The notes: generated from the letters alone by a model not told the origin. 30,848 nt of DNA from Fructobacillus cardui (GCF_023218935.1 NZ_JAJIAL010000012.1); one strand, 5' to 3'; shown: positions 8,882-16,790, numbered from the stretch's first letter. Numbers and translations: made by a program.

Positions 8882-9349
8882 TTAGTTTTTAGCTGTTGCA
8901 ACGGGCCCTTGGACCTTTGTTAAAACAGCGCGAGCGATTGGGCCAACCACCAAGATTTGCATAGGTAAAGCCAAAAGCGGGTTAAAAATCCAAGCCTTTG
9001 GATAAGCTGACAGTGAGTGACCGTTGATTAAAACACCAAAGAGGGACATGCAAGTAACCATGCCCAGAACCATGAGCGTGGAAATGGTCAGAGGAATCTG
9101 AAGACCATCCGTTGCTTTGAAGCGGGGGACGATGTGTTTAAAGGCCAGCATCTTAGCTAATGGACCAACGAGGAAACCGTCGCAAGCCATGGCGACGATT
9201 AAAGCGACGGGGTAGCCGACAACGACTTCGTGCCAGAAACCATCCGTCAGTCCCTGAGCGAGGTAAATATTGTAAATGGACATGCCTAAGACCATCAGGC
9301 CAGCCATCATCAACATGAAAATCAGTTCTTCTTTAAAATTACGTGGCAT
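8882..9349 (-). CDS. DUF2798 membrane protein
   Basis: A 155-residue protein made of two similar halves, each starting with a phenylalanine/lysine-rich or LQIPLTIS-like lead and a glycine/methionine-rich helix (MLMMAGLMVLGMSIYN and LTISTLMVLGMVTCM). It has about four membrane helices. This tandem architecture is the DUF2798 family, of unknown function, common in lactic acid bacteria. An AAGGAG ribosome site precedes the start on the minus strand. It is single-gene and convergent with the MFS gene, sharing the terminator. No function can be assigned. Confidence 0.75.
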   Translation of the reverse strand: MPRNFKEELIFMLMMAGLMVLGMSIYNIYLAQGLTDGFWHEVVVGYPVALIVAMACDGFLVGPLAKMLAFKHIVPRFKATDGLQIPLTISTLMVLGMVTCMSLFGVLINGHSLSAYPKAWIFNPLLALPMQILVVGPIARAVLTKVQGPVATAKN

Positions 9350-9607
9350 TCATCAATGCTCCTTTTCTTAGTAATTCCAACTTAGCATATAAAGTTTTTT
9401 CTCGTAAGTAAGGATTTGATGAGAATTAATAGAAAAGTATGGTGAAAGTGAGAGTTGTTAAAATGTTCAATCTAAATTAATGACTTATTTTGTTCAAATG
9501 GGTAATCAATACTAAAAAGTGAAATGGGGAATGATGCACTGTTTTCACTGCCAGTGGGGTGATAGTCGGAGTGGCAATCGTTTTTCAGCTTTTTTGATGA
9601 GGTAGCA

Positions 9608-9627
9608 TTCTAAATTGTCATTTAGAA
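9608..9627. promoter_or_regulatory. Perfect inverted repeat, possible operator
   Basis: TTCTAAAT and ATTTAGAA flank TGTC. It lies about 20 bp upstream of the candidate -35 of the dehydrogenase gene, a position suited to an activator or repressor. There is no U-run, so it is not a terminator. Confidence 0.4.
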
Positions 9628-9646
9628 AATAACCAGCGTCAAAGTG

Positions 9647-9675
9647 ATGACAAATATCCGATCTCCTGTTATGCT
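9647..9675 (+). promoter_or_regulatory. Candidate promoter of the dehydrogenase gene
   Basis: ATGACA (9647-9652) and TATGCT (9670-9675) at 17-bp spacing. This predicts a leader of about 60 nt. Confidence 0.45.
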
Positions 9676-9742
9676 GTAATTAATTTGGAATATTAATGCA
9701 ATCATATTGCGGTAAATTCGTTGATTTTTACAGGAGTTTTAC

Positions 9743-10789
9743 ATGAAGGCAGCTGTTTGGCATGGAGCCAAAGATATCAGAATTGAAGAAGTGAATCTTA
9801 AACCACTGGCCAGCGATGAAGTGACGATTAAGGTGGCTTATGCTGGGATTTGTGGCAGTGACCTTCATGAATACCAAGATGGCCCAGTCTTAATTCCAAC
9901 GACTTTCCCTGATCCATTGACAAATGAAGCGGCACCGATTGTTCTTGGTCATGAATTTTCAGGAGTGGTTGAAGCTGTTGGAACTGATGTTTACGATTTT
10001 CAGGTGGGCGATCACGTGGCGGTCAATCCTGCAATTACCAAGAGAGAATCCCCTGACGATGTCTACGATGGTTATAGCTTTATCGGACTGAGCACGGACG
10101 GTGGTTTTGCTGGTTACGTCAATGTCCCAGTTGAAAACTTGTATCCATTACCGAAGGATTTTTCCTTGAAATTAGCAGCGGTCATTGAGCCAACTGCGGT
10201 CGCTGTGCAAGCGATTAAGGAGGCTCATCTCACTTTTGGACAAACCGTTGTGATTTTTGGTGCTGGTCCAATTGGCGCGATGGTCACAACTGCTGCGAAA
10301 GCGGCTGGTGCAACCAAAATTGTCGTTGTTGATTTATCAACCATTCGGTTGCAAAAAGCACTTAAAATGGGTGCTACTGATATTATTAATCCAAGTGAGG
10401 TCAGCGATGTCGTGGCAGCTGTCCGTCAGATACTACCGGAGGGGGCAGACGCTAGTTTTGAAATTGCTGGTGTGCAAGCAACTTTTGATCAAGCCATCAA
10501 AACGACAAAAGCGCGTGGTTATATGGTTGTGGTCTCCATTTATGCTCATGCTATCCAATTTAATCCAATGGCGTTAACGAATAGTGGGGTCAATTTAACT
10601 TCGACGATTGCCTATTCGCGGCAAACTTTTCAGCAGACGGTGGACCTGGTAACAAGTGGCCAAATTAATGTGGAACCGATTATTACCAGTGAGATTAAAT
10701 TAGACGATATTATCACGGATGGTTTTGATGTTTTGACAGCCGACCAATCGCAGGCGAAGATTTTAATTAACCTAACGCAGGAAAAATAA
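9743..10789 (+). CDS. bdhA: Zinc-dependent 2,3-butanediol dehydrogenase-like MDR protein
   Basis: The 348-residue protein belongs to the medium-chain dehydrogenase/reductase family. Catalytic zinc ligands are Cys37 (GICGSD), His70-Glu71 (GHEF) and Glu149 (VIEPTAVA). The Rossmann motif GAGPIGAM lies at about 173-180, with VVDLS after it suggesting NAD(H). The motif YDGYSFIGLSTDGGFAGYV matches the butanediol dehydrogenase group, which interconverts acetoin and butanediol. The four-cysteine structural zinc loop of classical MDR alcohol dehydrogenases is absent: the segment reads NPAITKRESPDDVYDG. A good AGGAG site precedes the ATG. The gene is monocistronic. With alsS nearby it suggests a butanediol pathway. 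The substrate could be another vicinal diol or polyol. Confidence 0.82.
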   Translation: MKAAVWHGAKDIRIEEVNLKPLASDEVTIKVAYAGICGSDLHEYQDGPVLIPTTFPDPLTNEAAPIVLGHEFSGVVEAVGTDVYDFQVGDHVAVNPAITKRESPDDVYDGYSFIGLSTDGGFAGYVNVPVENLYPLPKDFSLKLAAVIEPTAVAVQAIKEAHLTFGQTVVIFGAGPIGAMVTTAAKAAGATKIVVVDLSTIRLQKALKMGATDIINPSEVSDVVAAVRQILPEGADASFEIAGVQATFDQAIKTTKARGYMVVVSIYAHAIQFNPMALTNSGVNLTSTIAYSRQTFQQTVDLVTSGQINVEPIITSEIKLDDIITDGFDVLTADQSQAKILINLTQEK

Positions 10790-10823
10790 GGCTTGTATTA
10801 GCCATTAACCAATGATTAATTAG

Positions 10824-10853
10824 AAACATTTCCAAATTTGGGAATGTTTTTTT
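10824..10853 (+). terminator. Terminator of the dehydrogenase gene
   Basis: AACATTTCC and GGGAATGTT (one wobble) around an AAATTT loop, followed by T7. Confidence 0.85.
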
Positions 10854-10861
10854 ATTTTCCT

Positions 10862-10877
10862 GTTTACAAATGTAAAC
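10862..10877. promoter_or_regulatory. cop box 1 (CopY operator)
   Basis: GTTTACAAATGTAAAC is a perfect palindrome containing the CopY consensus TACAnnTGTA. It overlaps the -35 hexamer. Confidence 0.9.
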
Positions 10878-10891
10878 TATCAAGTTATACT
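10863..10891 (+). promoter_or_regulatory. cop operon promoter
   Basis: TTTACA (10863-10868) and TATACT (10886-10891) with exact 17-bp spacing. The -35 is embedded in cop box 1. Confidence 0.8.
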
Positions 10892-10900
10892 AATTGTGTT

Positions 10901-10916
10901 GTTTACAAATGTAAAC
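10901..10916. promoter_or_regulatory. cop box 2 (CopY operator)
   Basis: Identical 16-bp palindrome GTTTACAAATGTAAAC, 39 bp downstream of the first, at or just after the predicted transcription start. The paired boxes match the classic CopY operon layout. Confidence 0.9.
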
Positions 10917-10948
10917 ACGATTTGTTTTGATGAACGGAGGACAGGATT

Positions 10949-11383
10949 ATCATTAACATCACTGATACCGAACAAGCGGTTATGCGGATTATTTGGACGA
11001 AGAAACGGGCAACGGGTCGTGAAATTGTTGAGGAAGCTCAGTTATCGCATGACTGGTCAGCTTCAACCATTAAAACGCTCATTCGGCGTTTGACAGATAA
11101 GGACATGATTGCAGTCGACAAATCAGAAAAGGTCTTTACCTACGTACCGGTTGTAGCTGAAAACGAGGCAACCGACTATAACGCGAACCGGTTCTTTGAT
11201 TCTGTTTGTGATGCCTATAAGGGGACGCTCTTAACGGCACTCATCAAAGAAGAACCATTGAGTAAAACGGATATTCAAAATATCCGGGCGATATTAGATG
11301 AACGCGAAGCAAGTGCTCCGGACCAGGTTGCTTGTCATTGCCTTCATGAAGATGATGGTTCTTGTGCAATGGCCCATCATTAA
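10949..11383 (+). CDS. copY: CopY-type copper-responsive repressor with an abnormal start codon
   Basis: About 144 residues. The N-terminal BlaI/MecI/CopY winged helix reads INITDTEQAVMRIIW...TGREIVEE...STIKTLIRRL. The C-terminus carries a metal site CHCLHEDDGSC followed by His residues, a variant of the family's CxCx4CxC. Copper(I) binding would release it from the two cop boxes upstream. The homologous N-terminus extends upstream of the first ATG (10982) to codons ATC (10949) or ATT (10946, 10952). The best GGAGG (10936-10940) is spaced for ATC at 10949. No ATG, GTG or TTG exists in frame between the TGA at 10931 and 10982. So either the start has mutated, a rare ATC/ATT start is used, or a shortened protein lacking its first helix is made. 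Confidence 0.85.
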   Translation: MINITDTEQAVMRIIWTKKRATGREIVEEAQLSHDWSASTIKTLIRRLTDKDMIAVDKSEKVFTYVPVVAENEATDYNANRFFDSVCDAYKGTLLTALIKEEPLSKTDIQNIRAILDEREASAPDQVACHCLHEDDGSCAMAHH

Positions 11384-11441
11384 AACAAAGACTGACGAAC
11401 TAACAGGCGGTGTTCGCAAAAACAAAAATCGGGAGTATTTT

Positions 11442-11813
11442 ATGGATAAAATTTTGGTTATGGTGGCTGGTCTAGCGGCAATCGCCTTTATTATTTGGTG
11501 GTTCTTTGGTCAACATAAGGTTGAGAGTGCAGAAGCGACTCTTGATGACAACCAGCAAACGATTGACATTCATGTCGACGGTGGTTATTCACCTGAGCAT
11601 ATTGTTTTGAAGCAGGGAGTGCCAGCGACCTTGAATTTCACTCGCACCGATCCTTCTGGATGTTTGGATCACGTGGTATTTACTGATTTTGGCATTAACC
11701 AAGAGTTGCCACAGGGACAAAAGGTGTCGCTAAAAATTAATACTGACCAACCAGGTCAATACCAATGGGCTTGTGGCATGGATATGTTCCATGGCCAGAT
11801 AACTGTGGAATAA
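11442..11813 (+). CDS. Membrane-anchored cupredoxin-like copper protein
   Basis: The 123-residue product begins MDKILVMVAGLAAIAFIIWWFF, a single N-terminal membrane anchor (about residues 4-24) with no charged break, so the rest is probably outside the cell. The following domain is a cupredoxin_1-type beta sandwich with candidate copper ligands in GCLDHVVF and ACGMDMFHG (Cys, His, Cys, Met). Start chosen at 11442 because GGGAG lies eight bases upstream; the longer frame runs back over copY. Second gene of the copper operon, probably binding copper at the membrane surface for export or detoxification. The exact role in the family is unproven. Confidence 0.8.
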   Translation: MDKILVMVAGLAAIAFIIWWFFGQHKVESAEATLDDNQQTIDIHVDGGYSPEHIVLKQGVPATLNFTRTDPSGCLDHVVFTDFGINQELPQGQKVSLKINTDQPGQYQWACGMDMFHGQITVE

Positions 11814-11867
11814 AATTTTTCATATCAATATAAAATTAATAAGTTCACTTATAAAAAGGAGATAATC

Positions 11868-12137
11868 ATGGCAGAAAAAGTAGAACAAACAGTCACAGTT
11901 GACGGACAATACCAACCAAACGTGGTGACTTTCCAAAAAGGAGATCAAGCAACCTTAACTTTTAAGCGCGTCAGCGAAAGTGGTTGTTTAGACACTGTTC
12001 AGTCACATGATTTTGGCTTCCAATCAAATTTGCCATTAAACGAAGAAATCAGTTTTACCATCCCAACTGACCAGGCCGGCGAATTTGAATTTGCTTGTGG
12101 CATGAACATGGTCAAGGGAAAGGTCATCGTTCAATAG
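11868..12137 (+). CDS. Small soluble cupredoxin-like protein
   Basis: This 89-residue protein has no signal peptide or membrane helix and so is predicted to be cytosolic. It is a paralogue of the preceding gene: both share the order GxYxPxxVxxxKG, SGCLD, DFGxxxxLP, FxxACGM and a terminal V. Candidate ligands are the Cys of SGCLD, His of QSHDFG, and Cys/Met of ACGMNM. A perfect AAAAGGAG precedes the ATG. It sits between the membrane cupredoxin and CopA, the position where CopZ is often found. It may buffer or deliver Cu(I), but this is inferred from position and residues. Confidence 0.8.
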   Translation: MAEKVEQTVTVDGQYQPNVVTFQKGDQATLTFKRVSESGCLDTVQSHDFGFQSNLPLNEEISFTIPTDQAGEFEFACGMNMVKGKVIVQ

Positions 12138-12166
12138 GTTCAAAGGGTGTAAGAGGTAAAGAACAC

Positions 12167-14113
12167 ATGCAAAAATTGACAACCAGCCGGCGCTTTATCA
12201 TTGCTTTGATTTTTTCAGTGCCGATGCTCGTTAAGATGGTTTTGATGCCCTTTGGTTTTCACTGGCCGGGTGGCACCATTACAGAATTTGGGCTGACGAC
12301 GATTGTCATGGCGGTTTCTGCCGCACCATTTTTGAAGTCATCCTGGTCATCCTTTAAGAAGCACCATTCCAACATGGATACCCTTGTGGCGATTGGGACA
12401 ATGACGGCTTACCTATATAGTATTTATGCAATGACTGTTGGACAGCCAGTCTTCTTCGAAGGAGCGGCCTTGGTCGTAACCTTTATCCTGTTAGGACAAG
12501 TTTTTGAGGAACGGATGCGTAAAAATGCTTCCAGTGCCGTTGAAAAGTTGTTAGACCTTCAGGCGAAGAATGCTATCGTCATTCGCGATGGGCAAGAAGT
12601 CACAATTCCATTAGACCAAGTAGTCACTGGCGACTTAATCAAAGTCTTACCTGGACAAAAAATTGCCGTGGATGGGACCATTGTTGATGGTCAGTCAATG
12701 GTTGATGAGTCAATGGTAACTGGGGAAAGTATGCCAGTCGAGAAAAGGGCGGGCGATGCCGTCATTGGTGCAACCATCAACACCAACGGTTCCTTTGTCT
12801 TTAAGGTCGATAAAATTGGTGAAGAAACAATGCTTTCTCAGATTGTGGAGATGGTGAAGAAGGCTCAAACCAGTCGGGCACCAATTCAGAATTTGACGGA
12901 CCGGGTTTCGAGTATCTTTGTGCCGGTTGTCTTGATTCTGGCGATTGCGACCTTCTTGATTTGGTACGTCTTCCTTGGCTCCGCCTTGTCAATGGCGTTG
13001 GTCTTCGCTATTTCAATTTTAGTGATCGCTTGTCCTTGTGCATTGGGTCTGGCGACACCGACCGCCCTGATGGTTGGTACTGGCTTGAGTGCAAAGCACG
13101 GTATCTTAATTAAGAACGGTGAAGTACTGGAAGCCTTGAACCAAGTGAAGACGGTTATCTTTGATAAGACTGGGACGATTACGATTGGTCAACCAGTCGT
13201 GACTGATGTTATCGGTTCGGAAACAAAGATTATGACTTTGGCTGGGCAATTGGAAAAGAATTCAGAACATCCTTTGGCAATCGCCGTATTGGATTATGCT
13301 GAAAAATTAGGTTTGAATAACCAAGAGAGTGCGAAGAATTTTGCAGCGATTGAAGGACAGGGTGTTACAGGCGAAGTGAACGGTCAAACGGTCTTTGTTG
13401 GGAATACCCGATTATTGGCCGAGCGCCAAATTGATCCTGACTTGCAAAAGAAGATGCAAGAATTACAGGCCGAAGCCAAAATCGTGGTCTTAGTTGGTGA
13501 AGCAGAGCGTGTGATTGGTTTGATTGCGATTCAGGATGCACCAAAGGCCAGCTCGAAGAAGGCGATTGCTGACTTGAAGGCACGTGGATTGAAGACCGTT
13601 ATGCTGACCGGTGACAACCAATTGGTAGCAGAGGCAATTGCTGACCAAGTTGGTATCGACCAGGTGATTGCGGAAGTGATGCCAAACGATAAGTCGGATC
13701 ATGTTCAGGCCTTCCAGCAAGAAAGTGCTGTTGCCTTTGTTGGTGATGGAATCAATGATGCACCGGCACTTTCAACTGCCAGCGTCGGGATTGCAATGGG
13801 GTCTGGAACAGATGTTGCCATCGAATCTGGGGACATTATCTTAGTTAAGAACGATTTGCAGGATGTGGCGACAGCCATTGAGTTGAGTGCCAAAATCTTT
13901 AATCGGATTAAGCTGAACTTATTCTGGGCCTTTATTTATAACGTCTTGGGTATTCCCGTTGCAACGGGTCTTTTCTATGGCATCGGCTTTATTCTAAGTC
14001 CTGAATTAGCCGGGCTCGCCATGGCCTTTAGTTCGTTATCGGTTGTAACAAGCTCACTACTATTGAACAAAACAAGGTTAAAAACTTTAACTGCCAAGAA
14101 ATCTGTGGCATAA
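12167..14113 (+). CDS. copA: Copper-exporting P1B-type ATPase
   Basis: The 648-residue protein carries all P-type ATPase motifs: TGES (about 185-188), membrane copper site Cys289-Pro-Cys291, phosphorylation loop DKTGT (Asp333), SEHP (His368-Pro369) of the nucleotide domain, TGD and GDGINDAP (from 526). Transmembrane segments near the C-terminus have NxxxxFIYNxxGIP and MAFSSLSVVTSS, which fits the Cu(I) subgroup, though the usual Asn of the last motif is Ser. There is no N-terminal HMA CxxC domain. It pumps Cu(I) out of the cell using ATP. The start at 12167 is chosen because the longer frame overlaps the preceding gene; its ribosome site (GAGG) is weak, suggesting coupling. Last gene of the operon. 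Confidence 0.93.
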   Translation: MQKLTTSRRFIIALIFSVPMLVKMVLMPFGFHWPGGTITEFGLTTIVMAVSAAPFLKSSWSSFKKHHSNMDTLVAIGTMTAYLYSIYAMTVGQPVFFEGAALVVTFILLGQVFEERMRKNASSAVEKLLDLQAKNAIVIRDGQEVTIPLDQVVTGDLIKVLPGQKIAVDGTIVDGQSMVDESMVTGESMPVEKRAGDAVIGATINTNGSFVFKVDKIGEETMLSQIVEMVKKAQTSRAPIQNLTDRVSSIFVPVVLILAIATFLIWYVFLGSALSMALVFAISILVIACPCALGLATPTALMVGTGLSAKHGILIKNGEVLEALNQVKTVIFDKTGTITIGQPVVTDVIGSETKIMTLAGQLEKNSEHPLAIAVLDYAEKLGLNNQESAKNFAAIEGQGVTGEVNGQTVFVGNTRLLAERQIDPDLQKKMQELQAEAKIVVLVGEAERVIGLIAIQDAPKASSKKAIADLKARGLKTVMLTGDNQLVAEAIADQVGIDQVIAEVMPNDKSDHVQAFQQESAVAFVGDGINDAPALSTASVGIAMGSGTDVAIESGDIILVKNDLQDVATAIELSAKIFNRIKLNLFWAFIYNVLGIPVATGLFYGIGFILSPELAGLAMAFSSLSVVTSSLLLNKTRLKTLTAKKSVA

Positions 14114-14119
14114 AAATTA

Positions 14120-14152
14120 GGATGGTCATCGCTGAGATGACCATCCTTTTTT
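14120..14152 (+). terminator. Terminator of the cop operon
   Basis: GGATGGTCATC and GATGACCATCC are perfect 11-bp arms around GCTGA, followed by T6. Confidence 0.95.
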
Positions 14153-14258
14153 GCCGTTTTTTTATTTTTATGGCTACTTTTTTTGTTTGGTAGATGAACC
14201 CTAAAATTCGGGGTTCATATCATTTTCAACCGTTTTTTTCTAAGTTGGTTTGAAAGCC

Positions 14259-14286
14259 TTGCCTTTTTTTGAAATGGGTGTATAGT
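14259..14286 (+). promoter_or_regulatory. Candidate promoter of the padR-MFS operon
   Basis: TTGCCT (14259-14264) and TATAGT (14281-14286) with 16-bp spacing. Confidence 0.5.
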
Positions 14287-14299
14287 AATTTCGGTCGAT

Positions 14300-14327
14300 A
14301 AGTCGAAACGACCTGTCATTTCGACTT
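14300..14327. promoter_or_regulatory. Inverted repeat, likely PadR operator
   Basis: AAGTCGAAA and TTTCGACTT flank a 10-base spacer just downstream of the predicted transcription start. The long spacer and position fit autorepression by the PadR gene that follows. Confidence 0.5.
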
Positions 14328-14359
14328 GTTAAAGGAAATTCATTAAAAGGGGGCTGTTG

Positions 14360-14902
14360 ATGTACGATCTGTTGATTTTATCAATGTTGAGCTCACGAGA
14401 CATGTCGGGCTATAAGCTCGCCATTGTTTTAGGCTCGACAGTGGTACCCAGACGCAAGATATCAAATGGTGTTCTATACCCAGTTTTAAATCGGATGGAA
14501 AAGGCCGGTTTCATTCAAAGTGTCGACGGGAATGTCCGGAATTCAAAAATCTTTCATATTACCGAGTTAGGCCACGAGCGACTAATCGAATTAATCAACG
14601 AGCCGGTCGCCCAGGATGCCAATCGTGATAATTCCTATCATTTTAAGTTCCGGTCCTTTTCGTATTTGGCAAAAGATAAGAAAATAGAAATTTTAACCGA
14701 TTATCGCAATGCCATTTTAACGGACCGTAATGTTTACCAGGACTTGTCCACGCACTATCGAAACGAGACAAAAGATCACCCCGAGCGGGCTGATTTTTAC
14801 CGATGGGGGCTGAAAACAATTACCTTAAAGGATAACCTGGCGCTAGCCAAGCTGGCCTGGATTGATGAATCTCTGCAAGAATTAAAGGAGAATAAAGCAT
14901 GA
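14360..14902 (+). CDS. PadR-family transcriptional regulator
   Basis: A 180-residue protein. The N-terminal PadR winged helix covers roughly residues 2-75 (MYDLLILSMLSSRDMSGYKLA, then GVLYPVLNRMEKAGFI and a YHITELG-like wing). The C-terminal Vir_act_alpha_C helical dimerisation domain follows at about 90-175. GGGGG lies six bases before the ATG at 14360; a TTG three bases earlier is less well placed. It overlaps the downstream MFS exporter by four bases (ATGA), so the two are co-translated. It probably represses its own operon and is released by the exporter's substrate, as in other PadR-exporter pairs. Confidence 0.9.
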   Translation: MYDLLILSMLSSRDMSGYKLAIVLGSTVVPRRKISNGVLYPVLNRMEKAGFIQSVDGNVRNSKIFHITELGHERLIELINEPVAQDANRDNSYHFKFRSFSYLAKDKKIEILTDYRNAILTDRNVYQDLSTHYRNETKDHPERADFYRWGLKTITLKDNLALAKLAWIDESLQELKENKA

Positions 14903-16458
14903 ATAATACAAACGAGCGCTCGACGAAGCGCTGGTGGGCACTCTTAGCCTTATCTTTGGGTGTCTTCATGGGCTTGTTGGACGTGAATATCGTCAATGTT
15001 GCCTTGCCAACGATGGTGAAGAGCTTTCATACGACTTTCAGTAACGTTCAATGGGTCATTAGTGCCTATACCATTTCATACGCTGTCGTGATTTTAGTTT
15101 TGTCAAAATTGGCCGATATGTATGGTCGCAAGAAGATGTTTTTGACATGTATGATCATCTTCGTGGTTGCTTCCGGAGTGAACGGATTAGCACCAAGCTT
15201 GTTAGTCTTGGACATCGGCCGTGCCGTTCAAGCTTTTGGTGGTGGTGGATTGATGACCATCTCAATGGCTTTGGTCGCTTCCATTTTTGAAGGGAAGGAA
15301 CGTGGCTTTGCCATGGGAATTCTAGGTTCTGTGATGGGACTTTCAACGGTTTCCGGTCCTTTGATTGGTGGTATCTTGTCTGAGGCCTTTGGTTGGCCAG
15401 CCATTTTCTACGTTAATGTGCCAATTGGTATTTTTGCAGCCATCTTAGTTTGGTTGACGGTAGCAGAAACACCAAGTTATGGTCAGGGACAAAAGATTGA
15501 CTTTGCGGGTATGCTTCTTTCAGCTGTTGCCATCTTTTCAGCCGTCTTTGGTTTAATTCAAAAGGAAGATAACCCACATTTGGCTTGGACGAGTCCTAAA
15601 ATTGCGCTGTGGTTGCTAGTTGCAGCTGTCTTATTGTCAATCTTTATCTTTGTTGAATTGAAGATTGACAAGCCAATGATGAATCTGGCACTCTTTAAGA
15701 ACAAGAACTTTGTCGGAGCGGTTTTTGTTGCCTTTGCATTAGGGTCCGCTATTTATTCAAACAACGTTTTCTTGACGTCTTTGATGCAAAACTATATGGG
15801 TTATTCAGCCTTTAGTACGGGTGTCCGTCAGATTCCATTAACGATGTGGGCGCTTTTCCTTGGCCCAGTGACGGGTTACTTGAGTAGCAAGTTTTCAACG
15901 CGGAAGCTTATTTCTGGCTCATTGTTATTGTCTGCCTTGTCTTTCTTGGCCTTCTTAAACGCAATGACAACTAAGTTAGCTTATACTGATTTGCTCGTGC
16001 CAATGGCTTTGTTGGGAATTTCAAACGCTTTGATTAACCCATTATTGAATACTGCCGGTTTGGCCGGTGCCAAGCCAGAAGAAATCGGGATGACGTCTGG
16101 TTTGATTAACGTCTTCCGTCAATTGGGTGTTTCTTTTGGTGTCGTCATCCTTGGTTTGTCACAAACGAACCAGTATGACAACTATTTGAACAACCACATG
16201 ACCTTTACGGGTGTTCCGACAGAAGTTCTCGCTGCCATTAAGCATGCCTTAATCGATGCCGGTCCATTTGCCAGTCAAGCTTTTGTGACCAGTGCTAAGA
16301 TGATGCACTTACCATTCCACTCGACATTGAAGGCCGTGACTGATAACGCCTTCTTTGCCGGCATGCGTGGTGTGACGGTTGCTTCACTTTTGATTACTGC
16401 TGTTGGTGGTGTTTTGGCTTTCTGCTTGTTGCAAGATCCTGCTAAAAAAGAAAACTAG
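14899..16458 (+). CDS. DHA2-family (14-TMS) MFS multidrug exporter
   Basis: An intact 519-residue exporter of the EmrB/QacA type. It has LDVNIVNVALPTM (helix 1 motif with acidic residue), NVQWVISAYTISYAV, the loop motif LADMYGRKKMF, and helix-5 GLSTVSGPLIGG, with about 14 helices. It shares the NVQW and NVPIGI signatures with the broken exporter at 7380 but is clearly a different paralogue. The start overlaps the padR stop. Codon choice is biased to C-ending and GTC/TTG codons, suggesting appreciable expression. Proton-driven efflux of an unidentified compound is the likely role. Confidence 0.9.
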   Translation: MNNTNERSTKRWWALLALSLGVFMGLLDVNIVNVALPTMVKSFHTTFSNVQWVISAYTISYAVVILVLSKLADMYGRKKMFLTCMIIFVVASGVNGLAPSLLVLDIGRAVQAFGGGGLMTISMALVASIFEGKERGFAMGILGSVMGLSTVSGPLIGGILSEAFGWPAIFYVNVPIGIFAAILVWLTVAETPSYGQGQKIDFAGMLLSAVAIFSAVFGLIQKEDNPHLAWTSPKIALWLLVAAVLLSIFIFVELKIDKPMMNLALFKNKNFVGAVFVAFALGSAIYSNNVFLTSLMQNYMGYSAFSTGVRQIPLTMWALFLGPVTGYLSSKFSTRKLISGSLLLSALSFLAFLNAMTTKLAYTDLLVPMALLGISNALINPLLNTAGLAGAKPEEIGMTSGLINVFRQLGVSFGVVILGLSQTNQYDNYLNNHMTFTGVPTEVLAAIKHALIDAGPFASQAFVTSAKMMHLPFHSTLKAVTDNAFFAGMRGVTVASLLITAVGGVLAFCLLQDPAKKEN

Positions 16459-16479
16459 GAAAAATCAGGAGGGGATTCG

Positions 16480-16785
16480 ATGTCATTAACGGTAGCTGAG
16501 CAAGTCGCCACACGGGCAGAATTGCAGAAAAATTTTGCGATTCTGAATTGGTCGGTTGACCGGGTTGCGGCTGCATTGCAAACAACGCCGGAACACTTAC
16601 AAGCTGTTTTGGCGCTGGAACCGGCCTATATTGAAGAACCCTGGATTTTAAAGCGCTTTTTAGAAGAAAAAATTCGCTTAGCGGGTCGAGAACCGGTGCC
16701 GTCTACGGCCCTTATTGGTAATCCTGAAGATTGTTGGTTTTTGAAACAACGCCGCATTCAAAGTGGTATTCTCGCCCCTCAATAA
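16480..16785 (+). CDS. DUF2316 family protein
   Basis: A 101-residue protein with the family's pattern: an N-terminal helix-turn-helix-like part (TRAELQKNFAILNWSVDRVAAALQ), PEHLQAVLAL, the central PWILKRFLEEKIRLAGREPVP, and terminal WFLKQRRIQSG. The family is of unknown function; the first half looks like a Xre-type fold, so a regulatory role is possible. GGAGGGG ribosome site. It begins 21 bases after the MFS gene and ends at a strong terminator, so it is the third gene of the padR operon. Confidence 0.8.
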   Translation: MSLTVAEQVATRAELQKNFAILNWSVDRVAAALQTTPEHLQAVLALEPAYIEEPWILKRFLEEKIRLAGREPVPSTALIGNPEDCWFLKQRRIQSGILAPQ

Positions 16786-16790
16786 GTAAA

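Larger units (their letters stand above)
9350..9742. other. 393-bp intergenic region before the butanediol dehydrogenase gene
   Basis: No convincing coding sequence is present; only very short ORFs without ribosome sites were seen. It contains the 5' ends of both flanking transcripts, a perfect palindrome at 9608-9627, a small CACTG-C-CAGTG repeat at 9546-9556, and a candidate promoter at 9647-9675. Confidence 0.6.

Noticed and set aside
10930..10956. Short ORF MNGGQDYH overlapping the copY start
   Set aside because: Its ATG precedes the GGAGG and has no ribosome site of its own.
14194..14218. ATGAACCC/GGGTTCAT inverted repeat after the cop operon
   Set aside because: Perfect 8-bp arms but no U-run and no adjacent gene start; too weak to call a site.
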